Part shown: piece after piece, positions 28,378 to 36,159 of the stretch
Layout: each line of letters opens with the position of its first letter
Position numbering within the stretch: position 1 is the first letter of the stretch
Source of the DNA: JBLHZY01 sp047631555
GTDB taxonomy: Bacteria; Pseudomonadota; Alphaproteobacteria; Rhodobacterales; Rhodobacteraceae
Direction: 5' to 3'
DNA: 64,000 nt
NCBI GenBank assembly: GCA_047631555.1
Contig: JBLHZY010000001.1
Coordinates: 1,240,001-1,304,000 of the forward strand
Notes under the pieces: model-generated
Seen by the model: the letters and a program-made list of their open reading frames with translations, nothing else
Database searches by the model: none
Told to the model about the DNA's origin: nothing
Program-made: the position numbers and the translations under genes

Positions 28378-29640
28378 ATGAACATTCTGATCCTTGGAAG
28401 CGGCGGGCGCGAACACTCGCTGGCTTGGGCCGTGATGCAGAACCCCAAATGCGACAAGCTGATCGTCGCGCCCGGAAATGCCGGGATTGCGGCCATCGCC
28501 GAATGCGCCGATCTGGATATTCTGAGCGGCGAGCAGGTTGTTCAATTCTGCGAGGCCAATGCGATTTCTTTTGTGATCATCGGGCCAGAAGCGCCGCTTG
28601 CTGCAGGCATTGCTGATGATCTGCGCGCGGCTGGCGTTTTGACTTTCGGGCCATCGGCTTTGGCCGCCCAGCTTGAGGCCTCAAAAGGCTTTACCAAAGA
28701 GATTTGCGATGCCTGCGGCGCGCCAACAGCCGCCTATGCAAAGTTTGATACTCCCGCGCCCGCCAAAGCCTATATCCGCGAACAGGGCGCGCCGATTGTT
28801 GTGAAGGCCGATGGCCTGGCCGCTGGCAAAGGCGTGATCGTCGCAATGACCGAGGCCGAGGCTTTGGGCGCCATCGACGACATGTTCGGCGGCGAGTTTG
28901 GCGCGGCCGGCGCAGAGGTCGTGATCGAGGAATTCATGGAGGGCGAAGAGGCGAGCTTCTTCATCCTCTCGGATGGTGAAAACGTTCTGCCCGTTGGCAC
29001 AGCCCAAGATCACAAACGCGCCTATGACGGCGACAAAGGCCCAAATACCGGCGGCATGGGCGCCTATTCGCCCGCCCCGATCATGGACGCCTCCGTCACC
29101 CAAAAGGCGCTTGATGAGATCGTAAAACCCTGCGTGGCCGAAATGGCCAAGCGCGGGATGCCCTATCAGGGCGTGCTTTATGCAGGCTTTATGATCAAGG
29201 ACGGCCAGCCGCGCCTTGTGGAATACAACGCGCGTTTTGGCGATCCTGAATGCCAAGTTCTGATGATGCGCCTCGGTGCGCAAGTGCTTGATCTGCTGCT
29301 TGCTTGCGCTGAAGGGCGGCTTGATGGCGCCCAAGCCAATTGGGCCGATGATCACGCGATTACGCTGGTGATGGCGGCCAATGGCTACCCCGGCGCATAT
29401 GAAAAAGGCAGCGTGATCAATGGGCTAGATGCTTTGCCCGAAGATAGCATGAACATGGTCTTTCATGCCGGAACAACGCTGAGCGATGGGAAAATCACCG
29501 CAACAGGCGGGCGCGTGCTCAACGTGACAGCGCGCGGCGCAACCCTTAGCGAAGCCCGCGCGCGGGCCTATGCGATGGCCGATGCAATTGACTGGCCGGG
29601 CGGCTTTTACCGCAAAGATATCGGCTGGCGCGCGCTTTAA
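28378..29640 (+). CDS. purD: Phosphoribosylamine--glycine ligase
   Basis: A 420-residue ATP-grasp enzyme, the second step of purine synthesis, joining glycine to phosphoribosylamine. The start is ATG 28378 giving 'MNILILGSGGREHSLAWA', the invariant family N-terminus; the frame is open further back but overlaps xseA. Other signatures: 'FVIIGPEAPLAAGIADDL', 'VVKADGLAAGKGVIVAM', 'QDHKRAYDGDKGPNTGGMGA', 'LVEYNARFGDPECQVLMMRL' and a C-terminal 'AYAMADAIDWPGGFYRKDIG'. Normal length. It stands alone, divergent from xseA; purA and purU are elsewhere in the window. Confidence 0.97.
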   Translation: MNILILGSGGREHSLAWAVMQNPKCDKLIVAPGNAGIAAIAECADLDILSGEQVVQFCEANAISFVIIGPEAPLAAGIADDLRAAGVLTFGPSALAAQLEASKGFTKEICDACGAPTAAYAKFDTPAPAKAYIREQGAPIVVKADGLAAGKGVIVAMTEAEALGAIDDMFGGEFGAAGAEVVIEEFMEGEEASFFILSDGENVLPVGTAQDHKRAYDGDKGPNTGGMGAYSPAPIMDASVTQKALDEIVKPCVAEMAKRGMPYQGVLYAGFMIKDGQPRLVEYNARFGDPECQVLMMRLGAQVLDLLLACAEGRLDGAQANWADDHAITLVMAANGYPGAYEKGSVINGLDALPEDSMNMVFHAGTTLSDGKITATGGRVLNVTARGATLSEARARAYAMADAIDWPGGFYRKDIGWRAL

Positions 29641-29715
29641 TCCAAGGAAACGTGCCTGCGGCGGCGGGGTAAGGGGGCTGTCTGCCCCCTCTTGGCCATG
29701 CGGCCAATTCACCCC

Positions 29716-29740
29716 CGAGAGTATTTGCGCCAAGAAAAAG
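29716..29740 (+). repeat. 25-bp motif, copy 1 (left of the esterase gene)
   Basis: This copy begins CGAGAGTATTT and ends GCCAAGAAAAAG. An inverted copy matching at 22 of 25 positions lies at 30665-30689, so the pair brackets the esterase gene. A hairpin AGGGGGC / GCCCCCT lies just before it at 29672-29690. Confidence 0.7.
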
Positions 29741-29820
29741 AGCGCGGGTTCAGAATTTTTCGCATTAGAGCGACGGAAAAGGTGCGGCTGTGCGTTTGAC
29801 CTCTATGGTGCCCGCGGGAG

Positions 29821-30660
29821 ATGATGATGCGCAGAGTTTTGGACCTTAGATCGTTTGCTTTGGCCTTGCTGCTCAGCGCTTTGGCCTTGATGCCGTTATC
29901 TGCCGCGGCCGGTGTGCAACGCGATATTGCCTATGGGCAGGACCGCAAACAAAAGCTCGATCTCTATCGCCCAGACGCGCCCCAAAATGCGCCGATTGTG
30001 ATCATGGTGCATGGCGGGGCTTGGGCCCATGGCGACAAAGGCAATCAAGCGGTTTGGCGAGCGAAATCAGCGCATTACCTCAGCAAAGGGTATCTCTTTA
30101 TTGCCGTGAACAATCGCCTTTTGCCCCAAGCGGACCCACTGAACCAAGCGCGCGATGTCGCCAAAGCGATCGCCTATGTGCAAAGCCATGCGCGCAGCTG
30201 GGGCGGTGATCCGCAAAACATTGCGCTGATGGGGCATTCGGCCGGGGCGCATCTGGTTGCCCTTTTGGGCGCCAATCCCCGGCTTGCGGCAAGTGAGGGC
30301 GCGCGCCCGTGGAAGGTTACCGTCGCGCTTGATACGGCCTCGCTCGACATCCCGCAATCCATGCAAAACAATCCGCCGCGCTTCCTGGGCAAAGCCTTTG
30401 GCAATGATCCGCGCTATTGGGTCAAAACCTCGCCCCGTGATCAACTTACCAACCACGCGACACCCTTTATCCTCGCCTGCTCAACACAACGCCGCGGCCC
30501 CTGCCTTGCTGCCCGCCAATTCGCAACAAGCGCGCAAAACACCCGCGCCAAAATCATCCCGGCGGACCTCTCGCATAAAAACATGAGCGCGCGCCTTGGC
30601 GAGGCAAACGCCTATACCAAAGGCGTCGATGCCGCCCTGCGCCACTTCAACTTCCCATAG
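29821..30660 (+). CDS. Exported alpha/beta-hydrolase esterase
   Basis: A 279-residue esterase/lipase-type hydrolase with a signal peptide (hydrophobic 'FALALLLSALALMPLSAAA', cleavage near residue 31). The core has the HGG oxyanion motif 'IVIMVHGGAWAHGDKGN' near residue 60, 'VNNRLLPQADPLNQARDVAK' and the nucleophile elbow 'NIALMGHSAGAHLVALLGAN' near 140; the acid and His lie later ('ADLSHKNMSARLGE'). This is the carboxylesterase / hormone-sensitive-lipase-like group. The substrate is unknown and the location periplasmic. Inverted 25-bp motifs lie 80 bases before and directly after the gene. Confidence 0.87.
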   Translation: MMMRRVLDLRSFALALLLSALALMPLSAAAGVQRDIAYGQDRKQKLDLYRPDAPQNAPIVIMVHGGAWAHGDKGNQAVWRAKSAHYLSKGYLFIAVNNRLLPQADPLNQARDVAKAIAYVQSHARSWGGDPQNIALMGHSAGAHLVALLGANPRLAASEGARPWKVTVALDTASLDIPQSMQNNPPRFLGKAFGNDPRYWVKTSPRDQLTNHATPFILACSTQRRGPCLAARQFATSAQNTRAKIIPADLSHKNMSARLGEANAYTKGVDAALRHFNFP

Positions 30661-30664
30661 GCCA

Positions 30665-30689
30665 TTTTTTCTTGGCAAAAATACTCTCG
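30665..30689 (-). repeat. 25-bp motif, copy 2 (right of the esterase gene, inverted)
   Basis: On the minus strand it begins CGAGAGTATTTTTG and ends CCAAGAAAAAA, the inverted partner of 29716-29740. It starts five bases after the esterase stop. Its plus-strand TTTTTT run may also help end transcription. Confidence 0.7.
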
Positions 30690-30739
30690 CCGAAGGCAAG
30701 CCGTGCAAAGCGCGGCTCTCATAGCGCAGCAAAAGGCGC

Positions 30740-31624
30740 CTAGCCCATCCGCTCAGAGGCAAAGCTTCCAGGGCTCGCCGGGAAGACCACCGTCTTGTTT
30801 CCATTGAGAAAAACACGGTTGTGGATATGGGCGTGAATAGCGCGCGAAAGCACAGAGGCCTCCACATCGCGCCCCAATGAGACGTAATCCTCGGGGCTTT
30901 GAGCATGGGTGATACGCACCGTGTCTTGCTCGATAATCGGCCCTTCATCGAGATCAGCCGTTACATAATGCGCCGTCGCCCCGATCAGTTTTACCCCGCG
31001 CTGAAACGCCTGTTTATAGGGGTTTGCGCCCTTGAAGCTCGGCAGAAACGAGTGATGGATATTGATGATCCGGCCCGACATCGCACGGCACATCTGATCT
31101 GAAAGAACCTGCATATAGCGCGCCAAAACGATCAGCTCCGCACCGGTTTCCTTGATCAAGGCCATCTGGGCGGCTTCGGCCTCGGCCTTATTCTCTTTGG
31201 TCACTTTGATATGAAAGAACGGCAGGTCATGATTGACCACAACCTTTTGATAATCCAAGTGATTTGAGACGACCCCAACGATCTCAATCGGCAAGGCGCC
31301 GATGCGCCAGCGATAGAGCAGATCATTGAGGCAATGGCCAAAGCGCGACACCATCAGCAAGACTTTCATCTTTTGCGCCTGATCGCGGATCGACCAGTCC
31401 AGCGCGAATTCTTCGCCGACAGGGGCAAATCCAGCGTTCAAATCTGCCTCATCTGCACCGGTTTCCGAGGCGAAGGTCACGCGCATAAAGAAATTGCCCG
31501 TCGCCGGATCATCGTACTGCGCAGAATCCGTGATGTTGCAGCCAAGCGCGGCAAGCTTGGTCGAAATCGCGGCCACGATGCCCCGTTTGGAGGCGCATTT
31601 TACCGTCAGCACATGAGAGGTCAT
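30740..31624 (-). CDS. purU: Formyltetrahydrofolate deformylase
   Basis: A 294-residue enzyme that splits 10-formyl-THF to formate and THF, balancing one-carbon pools. An N-terminal ACT domain ('VLTVKCASKRGIVAAISTKL', residues 4-80) is followed by a formyltransferase-type domain: 'KVLLMVSRFGHCLNDLLYR', 'VVSNHLDYQKVVVNHDLPF', 'NIHHSFLPSFKGANPYKQA' with the catalytic His, and 'GATAHYVTADLDEGPIIEQD' with the catalytic Asp. Full length. It is probably monocistronic, ~50 bases from the right-hand 25-bp motif. Confidence 0.96.
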   Translation of the reverse strand: MTSHVLTVKCASKRGIVAAISTKLAALGCNITDSAQYDDPATGNFFMRVTFASETGADEADLNAGFAPVGEEFALDWSIRDQAQKMKVLLMVSRFGHCLNDLLYRWRIGALPIEIVGVVSNHLDYQKVVVNHDLPFFHIKVTKENKAEAEAAQMALIKETGAELIVLARYMQVLSDQMCRAMSGRIINIHHSFLPSFKGANPYKQAFQRGVKLIGATAHYVTADLDEGPIIEQDTVRITHAQSPEDYVSLGRDVEASVLSRAIHAHIHNRVFLNGNKTVVFPASPGSFASERMG

Positions 31625-31760
31625 TCAACCAAATCCTTCTTTGAAACCCGCGCTTTATCCGCCATAGCGGTGCGCCGATCCAGAGCTTTGCACGCCAAAA
31701 CGCGCGCATTCATCAATGTTTAGGAATAAAAACCACGCCCAAGTTTCCGATAGGCGGCGT

Positions 31761-32564
31761 TTAGGGGCAATTGCGCGCCGGATCGAGGCTTTCACGGCCG
31801 CGATATTTCCCGCGCGCAGTGTTGGTGAAGCCCTTGCCATTCCATGTGATCAGCCGGCGCTTGCTCCAATCCGCATCTGCGAGCAAAAGACCATCCGCGC
31901 CGCCCTCGCCTGCGCCCGCGCAGACACCGCCCTGAATAAACGCATCACCAATCCGGTGATTGGTCAGCCCCTCAACGCTGGCAACATCGACCAGCTCGGA
32001 AGGCTTGCCATTTGCCGCCGGAACATAGCGCCAAATTCGCAAGGTTTTCGCCAGATGGGGGCGGTCAATATAAGCAACATCCTTGATCCCATCGCCGTCA
32101 AAATCCCCAACCCCAATCGGCGCGAGCCAGCGGCGCGTTTGCCCGATAAAGGGCGTCGAGGCAAAGTATTTCTCGCCCAAGCCCGCAACAATCAGGCGCG
32201 CGCCTTTGCTAAAGCTCGTCTGCACGGCAATGATTTCGGGGCGCCCGTCGCCATCCATATCTTCCAAGCGCGGCGCGAGATCCTCAAAGAGCAAGCCCTC
32301 GGGCAAACGGATGGTATATTGCGGGCCGCCCTCCATATAAGCGGCCGCGCCTTCGGGCCCGAATTCAAGCCGTATGGCCGACCATTCCGGCGTATCTCCA
32401 AGAATATCATGCCCGTATTTGCCCGAAACCAATGGCTCGGTAAAACACGCGCGCTTCAGCCATGCGCCATCGCCCTTTGTGCAGGCCTCAGGCGCTGCAT
32501 TTGCCGCCCCAGAAAGGCCCATAGCCGCAAAGATTGCAGCCGCACAAAGCGCACCAAACCGCAT
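31761..32564 (-). CDS. Exported FG-GAP/VCBS repeat protein
   Basis: A 267-residue secreted protein: signal peptide with 'AAAIFAAMGLSGAANA' (cleavage near residue 23), then Cys pairs and two clear Ca-binding blade motifs, 'LEDMDGDGRPEIIAV' near 100 and 'VGDFDGDGIKDVAYI' near 150, typical of FG-GAP/VCBS propeller repeats. A third degenerate blade is 'GGADGLLLADADW'. It is too small for a full seven-bladed propeller, as is common in roseobacters. The role is unknown, perhaps a periplasmic binding or scaffold protein. Its ATG overlaps the ferredoxin stop (TGATG), so the two genes are coupled. Confidence 0.82.
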   Translation of the reverse strand: MRFGALCAAAIFAAMGLSGAANAAPEACTKGDGAWLKRACFTEPLVSGKYGHDILGDTPEWSAIRLEFGPEGAAAYMEGGPQYTIRLPEGLLFEDLAPRLEDMDGDGRPEIIAVQTSFSKGARLIVAGLGEKYFASTPFIGQTRRWLAPIGVGDFDGDGIKDVAYIDRPHLAKTLRIWRYVPAANGKPSELVDVASVEGLTNHRIGDAFIQGGVCAGAGEGGADGLLLADADWSKRRLITWNGKGFTNTARGKYRGRESLDPARNCP

Positions 32565-32887
32565 CAGATTTGCTTCTCAGGCAGGTTCACAACCAAACCA
32601 TCCAGCGCATCCGTGACCTTGATTTGGCAGGTAAGCCGCGAGCGCGCCGCATCAGGCTCATAGGCAAAATCAAGCATGTCTTCTTCCATCGCGTCCTTGC
32701 CCGGGATCTTCTCAACCCAGGCCGGATCAACATAAACATGGCAGGTCGAACAGGCGCATGCCCCGCCGCAATCCGCCTCGATCCCCGGAACGCCATTGTC
32801 GCGCGCGCCCTCCATGACCGTCAGCCCATTGGCGACTTCAATCTCGTGGCGCGTGCCAGAATGTTCGATATACGTGATCTTTGCCAT
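32564..32887 (-). CDS. [2Fe-2S] ferredoxin, adrenodoxin type
   Basis: A 107-residue soluble electron carrier. Cluster ligands fit C-x5-C-x2-C ... C: Cys40, Cys46, Cys49 in 'ADCGGACACSTCHVYV' and a Cys near 87 in 'RLTCQI'; an extra Cys44 is present as in many relatives. The acidic stretch 'EEDMLDFAYEPDA' is the partner-docking helix of adrenodoxin-like ferredoxins. Partners may be cytochrome P450s or other oxygenases; none is adjacent. It leads a two-gene unit with the FG-GAP protein. Confidence 0.95.
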   Translation of the reverse strand: MAKITYIEHSGTRHEIEVANGLTVMEGARDNGVPGIEADCGGACACSTCHVYVDPAWVEKIPGKDAMEEDMLDFAYEPDAARSRLTCQIKVTDALDGLVVNLPEKQI

Positions 32888-32993
32888 TAAGCGGCCCCTT
32901 CGATCTGTTCACAACTTACCCTGCAAATAATCCATTGCGCGCCCATTTAAAAGAGCCGCGCAAAACACTTACGTGATCAAGCCCGCAAGCCCC

Positions 32994-33074
32994 CTAGCGC
33001 CCAAATGCCACAGCGCGCGGATGTGTTGCCCCCAACACCATCCAACGCTTCCCCGAAAGGCCCATTGGCGCTAG
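32994..33074. repeat. Nested inverted-repeat element (structured RNA or tiny ORF)
   Basis: CTAGCGCC (32994-33001) pairs with GGCGCTAG (33067-33074), extended by AATG/CATT. Inside is a second strong hairpin, GGATGTGTTG (33019-33028) with CAACACCATCC (33033-33043, one bulge), plus AGCG/CGCT pairing between them. The minus strand also holds a 33-codon frame, ATG 33095 to TAG 32994, reading '...MGLSGKRWMVLGATHPRAVA...', without a clear ribosome site. It lies in the divergent gap between the ferredoxin and lipoprotein genes. Confidence 0.55.
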
Positions 33075-33117
33075 TATCGCTCTAAACCCGCCCATAAGAG
33101 GCAGAGCAGAACGCCAG

Positions 33118-33786
33118 ATGACCCATAGATTTCGCCCCCATGCGCGCCCGGCGCTGGCAGCTTTGCTGGCCGGTGCGTTCGCGCTTGCCGCGTGTCAGCC
33201 GTTTGGCCAAAGCTTGGGGCAAAAGCCGCAACAGACGGCCGCAAGCGAGGCGGATCAAAAACCAAGCTTCGGCCAGTCGCTCAAGGAATCGCTGAAGGAA
33301 TCGACGGCCAAGACCTTTGGCAACCAAAACGAAATGCCGACCGTGATCCGCATTGGCGAGGGCACGATTGATCCGCTCAACGCGCCTCCCAACGCCAAAC
33401 CCGGCGCCTGTTATGCCCGCGATATAACCCCTGCTGTGATCGAAACCGTGACCGAACAAATCGTCGCGACCCCGGCCATCACCGCTGAGAATGGCACGAT
33501 CACCCAAGGCGCGAGCTACCGCACCGAGACCCACCAACGCATTGTCAAAGAACGTACAGATATCTGGATCGAGACCCCCTGCGACGAGGTCCAAACCATC
33601 GAGTTCACCGCGACCCTACAGCGCGCCCTCAAAGCGCGCGGCTTTTACAAAGGCAAGATCACCGCAATCCCAGACCCGCGCACCCGCCGCGCCATCCGCG
33701 CCTACCAAATCACCCAAGGCCTTGATAGCGCAGTGCTTTCAACCGAAAGCGCGACGAAGCTGGGGCTAATCGCTGTGGCGCGATAG
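33118..33786 (+). CDS. Lipoprotein with C-terminal peptidoglycan-binding domain
   Basis: A 222-residue lipoprotein: lipobox 'FALAAC' with Cys26 as the lipidation site, then a Gln/Lys-rich linker. A middle region has 'NAKPGACYARDITPAVIETV' and 'TEQIVATPAI', where a Cys-Tyr-Ala-Arg strand leads a beta-rich part also seen in other roseobacter lipoproteins. At residues ~165-222 is a PG_binding_1-like domain ('FTATLQRALKARGFYKGKIT', 'TRRAIRAYQITQGLDSAVLS'). It probably tethers the outer membrane to the wall. This is the last core gene before the low-GC island. Confidence 0.85.
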   Translation: MTHRFRPHARPALAALLAGAFALAACQPFGQSLGQKPQQTAASEADQKPSFGQSLKESLKESTAKTFGNQNEMPTVIRIGEGTIDPLNAPPNAKPGACYARDITPAVIETVTEQIVATPAITAENGTITQGASYRTETHQRIVKERTDIWIETPCDEVQTIEFTATLQRALKARGFYKGKITAIPDPRTRRAIRAYQITQGLDSAVLSTESATKLGLIAVAR

Positions 33787-33844
33787 GGCAAGACGAACGG
33801 CGGCTTTGAGGCCAGAGTGTCCCTAATTTGCGATGCAACGAATG

Positions 33845-34261
33845 TCAGCTTAAGCGCTTATCCTGCAAAATCACTGCATCAAAGATTGCGAACACTTGTT
33901 GAGCTAGAGGCGTGCCTATCAGTTCTTCTCGGTTCATCGCTGATCCAACCAGCTCACTAGATGCGACCGGGCGGTCGGTCGCATTGACTACTGAAACACC
34001 AGGTACGCCGTCATTCTCAAAGTGAACGAGAGAGATTGCGCGTCGATCACTCTTGCTGGTCCCGTCGCCCCAAGCTCCATGAATTAGGTCAAAATTCGCA
34101 GGGTGATCCTCAATTGATACATCCACAGTCCATTGAAAGAAGTAACTTGCGACCGTACCTCCATCTTGTTCATGGACATAACCCCAAACCGTTCGGGTTT
34201 GCTTGCCGCAGCAATCGCAAAAGCCACCGCTTTCTTCTGTTGGTTCAACTTCAAACATCAT
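33845..34261 (-). CDS. Hypothetical protein with N-terminal Cys cluster
   Basis: A 138-residue soluble protein, last gene of the island on the minus strand. It opens with 'GGFCDCCGKQTRTVWGYVHE', a C-x-C-C group that could bind zinc, followed by 'ASYFFQWTVDVSIEDHPANF', 'DLIHGAWGDG' and 'DRRAISLVHF'. I recognise the general pattern (Cys pair, YFxxWT, WG, DRxAxSL) from scattered small proteobacterial proteins but know no function. AAGG lies six bases before ATG 34261. It is separated by ~300 bases from the next island gene. An orphan immunity protein is possible but unproven. Confidence 0.6.
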   Translation of the reverse strand: MMFEVEPTEESGGFCDCCGKQTRTVWGYVHEQDGGTVASYFFQWTVDVSIEDHPANFDLIHGAWGDGTSKSDRRAISLVHFENDGVPGVSVVNATDRPVASSELVGSAMNREELIGTPLAQQVFAIFDAVILQDKRLS

Positions 34262-34556
34262 CTCAGCCTTATTGTCCTACTTATGAACTGAGCAGAAAGC
34301 AGACACCTAGTCCAGAATTAGCAACGGCAGCTTCGTCCCGCTCAACCGACCTTCATGGCCGTTCAGGCCCAATTGATCCTGTCTGAATTCGTCAGATGAC
34401 TGCTTTGAGCCCTTACTGACAAATGCTGCAAGGTGCTTGAATGTCCGCAAACGCATAGAGTTCAAAAACTGCTTGGGTTCAGGGCGGGGTTTGTGGCACC
34501 GGAAAACACGCGCATTTGCAACGGCTCCAAATTGAGGTTTTTGGGTAAGTGCCAGA
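34262..34556. other. Non-coding stretch in the island
   Basis: No convincing gene, RNA or hairpin-plus-T-run was seen. Composition is AT-richer than the core. A short GAATGTCCGC word (34439-34448) recurs in the 37.5 kb gap, suggesting shared decayed sequence. Confidence 0.5.
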
Positions 34557-34895
34557 TTATGGCCCGGTCTTCGGGAAATCTTTAATCACATAAAGATACA
34601 GCGCGACGGCGACCCCGATTGCAATCAGCGCAAGGGCCGACACGAGACATAATATTGAACCGTCTTGGCGGCAGCAAAACCAAAACCCTGCAACAATTCC
34701 AACCACTGCCAAGATCCAATATAGTCGTACCACCCAAGCATAACGGTCAATCCATGCAGCCTGATTGCGGGCGGGGTAAAATTCATCAACATATCCCTGA
34801 GACCACATAAACAAAACAACGCAAATGGGAACAATACCCAAAATAAGGATGGCTAGGCGCAGCATATTTGCTAATTCCATGCCAAAAAGTCCCAT
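34557..34895 (-). CDS. Small membrane protein, island gene
   Basis: A 112-residue protein with three hydrophobic spans ('LAILILGIVPICVVLFMW', 'YWILAVVGIVAGFWFCC', 'LVSALALIAIGVAVALYLYV') separated by a short loop 'DEFYPARNQAAWIDRYAW'. The family is unknown. A start five codons later (ATG 34880, TGGGA upstream) is equally possible. It lies ~300 bases beyond the cassette B genes on the same strand. Small multi-span proteins in such places often act as immunity proteins against membrane toxins, but no effector lies directly upstream, so this is only a guess. Confidence 0.6.
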   Translation of the reverse strand: MGLFGMELANMLRLAILILGIVPICVVLFMWSQGYVDEFYPARNQAAWIDRYAWVVRLYWILAVVGIVAGFWFCCRQDGSILCLVSALALIAIGVAVALYLYVIKDFPKTGP

Positions 34896-35191
34896 TCCGC
34901 AATCAATTTGATCTGTTTAAAAAGTAACCTGCGGCTAGTTGAGCCATTGCGGGTATAGTCCCCGTCTGGCAAACTATACTCACCTTTTTGGACCGGGACA
35001 CCTAGGTACCAATAGGAATAGAAATCCTCTTCCTCGGAAAACGAACCAAAGCGCCGACCCCACGACCAACGGAAACGGATGCAGCTTCATCCTTTGCCCC
35101 CGCTGCTCGGCAAACGTAAATATAGCTTTGTTTCTAAGGCGTTCAGTCAAATTTCATTGAAGATAAGCATCTGCTCCTGCTGGTGCGCTCC
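34896..35191. other. Non-coding stretch in the island
   Basis: Nothing supportable was found. A plus-strand frame at 34939-35160 (73 codons) has no ribosome site and looks random. Confidence 0.45.
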
Positions 35192-35833
35192 TTACTTTGT
35201 GGCGAAGATATCATTTACACGTTTCATCGCCGATCCTTCGGTTATGAAAAGGTCAATTGCATGCCGGGCCTTAGTCTCGTTCTCGGGGTCAATCGTTGAA
35301 ATGATGCTCAGTTCCTCACCGTCGACAATATTGCCTCCCATCGGATCTGACGGAGTCTCAATAAAGTATCCGCGCGTGCCAACGCCTGCTTCAAATCCAC
35401 CAGACGTAATAAATTCCCCCTGAGCTTCAGCCATGGCCCGCTCCAAGGTTTCAACCTGCGTACGGATCAGTCCGGAATCCGTCATTTCCTTTTGAGCTGC
35501 GGCGACATCATGAGGCATAGGGTGCGATGCCATCGCTTTTGTGGTTTCCATATCTTCATTCAAAATGAAGTTGGCGCGGCCTTCGAGGCTGGCCGCATAA
35601 ATCCGAATTGATTTGCGTATATCAACCCGCTCAATATCAACCACCAACCCAAGATACATATCGTCGGAAAGGTCGACTGGTTTCTCGGTCGGCGCCCACT
35701 GCGTCTCATCAAATTGGGGAACGGATCGCAACACGGCAAGCCAATATTGCTGTACGGCAGAATACTGTGCCACATCGTTAAAGTAACGCGGGAATGGATA
35801 ATCGGGTTGTGCTGAAAAGCGGTCAATAATCAC
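35192..35833 (-). CDS. Unknown protein in cassette B (immunity position)
   Basis: A 213-residue soluble protein with no family I know. Features: aromatic N-terminus 'FSAQPDYPFPRYFNDVAQY', 'YLGLVVDIERVDIRKSIRIY', a helical middle 'LIRTQVETLERAMAEAQ', and a Gly-rich 'GEFITSGGFEAGVGTRGYF'. It begins with GTG 35833, which overlaps the stop of the preceding gene by one base (TAGTG), so translation is coupled. In DUF4123 cassettes the gene after the effector is usually its immunity protein, which is the best positional guess. Low-GC codon use is shared with the neighbours. Confidence 0.65.
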   Translation of the reverse strand: MIIDRFSAQPDYPFPRYFNDVAQYSAVQQYWLAVLRSVPQFDETQWAPTEKPVDLSDDMYLGLVVDIERVDIRKSIRIYAASLEGRANFILNEDMETTKAMASHPMPHDVAAAQKEMTDSGLIRTQVETLERAMAEAQGEFITSGGFEAGVGTRGYFIETPSDPMGGNIVDGEELSIISTIDPENETKARHAIDLFITEGSAMKRVNDIFATK

Positions 35834-36156
35834 TATCGGTCTCCAAACGCGCGGCCTTGGATCACTTCAAGATCAACGCGCGGCACGTTGCGCCCACTGC
35901 CGTAGGCGCGCTGACCCAAGTGGTTCCAACCGATCGTATGACGCGCAACATGGCCGATGGGAGGGGCGTTGCTGATATGCTGGCTCATCTTGGAGAAGGC
36001 CGGCCCGCGCAACCCTGCCGCGGCCTGCGCTCCTTCTTGATAACCCGGAGTTGTCACAACAACTGCTGTACTACCCGTGGCAGCCGTCACCCCAAGCAGT
36101 GTGGCCACCTCACCTGCGGTTAAGGCGACACCCCAAATCACGAGCGGTATCGGCAT
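35833..36156 (-). CDS. Unknown 107-residue protein in cassette B (effector position)
   Basis: It follows the broken DUF4123 gene with TAG-TTC-ATG spacing and uses a GAGG inside the DUF4123 end, exactly as the cassette A effector does. The N-terminus is hydrophobic ('IPLVIWGVALTAGEVATLLG'); the rest is Gly/His/Arg-rich ('HISNAPPIGHVARHTIGWNH', 'GQRAYGSGRNVPRVDLEVIQ'). Repeated His, Asn and Arg might belong to a small enzyme or nucleic-acid-acting toxin, but no known catalytic motif is clear. It could also be a remnant of a longer effector. Position, not homology, suggests an effector. Confidence 0.65.
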   Translation of the reverse strand: MPIPLVIWGVALTAGEVATLLGVTAATGSTAVVVTTPGYQEGAQAAAGLRGPAFSKMSQHISNAPPIGHVARHTIGWNHLGQRAYGSGRNVPRVDLEVIQGRAFGDR

Positions 36157-36159
36157 GAA

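Noticed and set aside
29672..29690. Strong hairpin AGGGGGC/GCCCCCT after purD as a terminator
   Set aside because: It is followed by CTTGGCC with no T-run, so it does not meet the rule for an intrinsic terminator; it is mentioned with the 25-bp motif.
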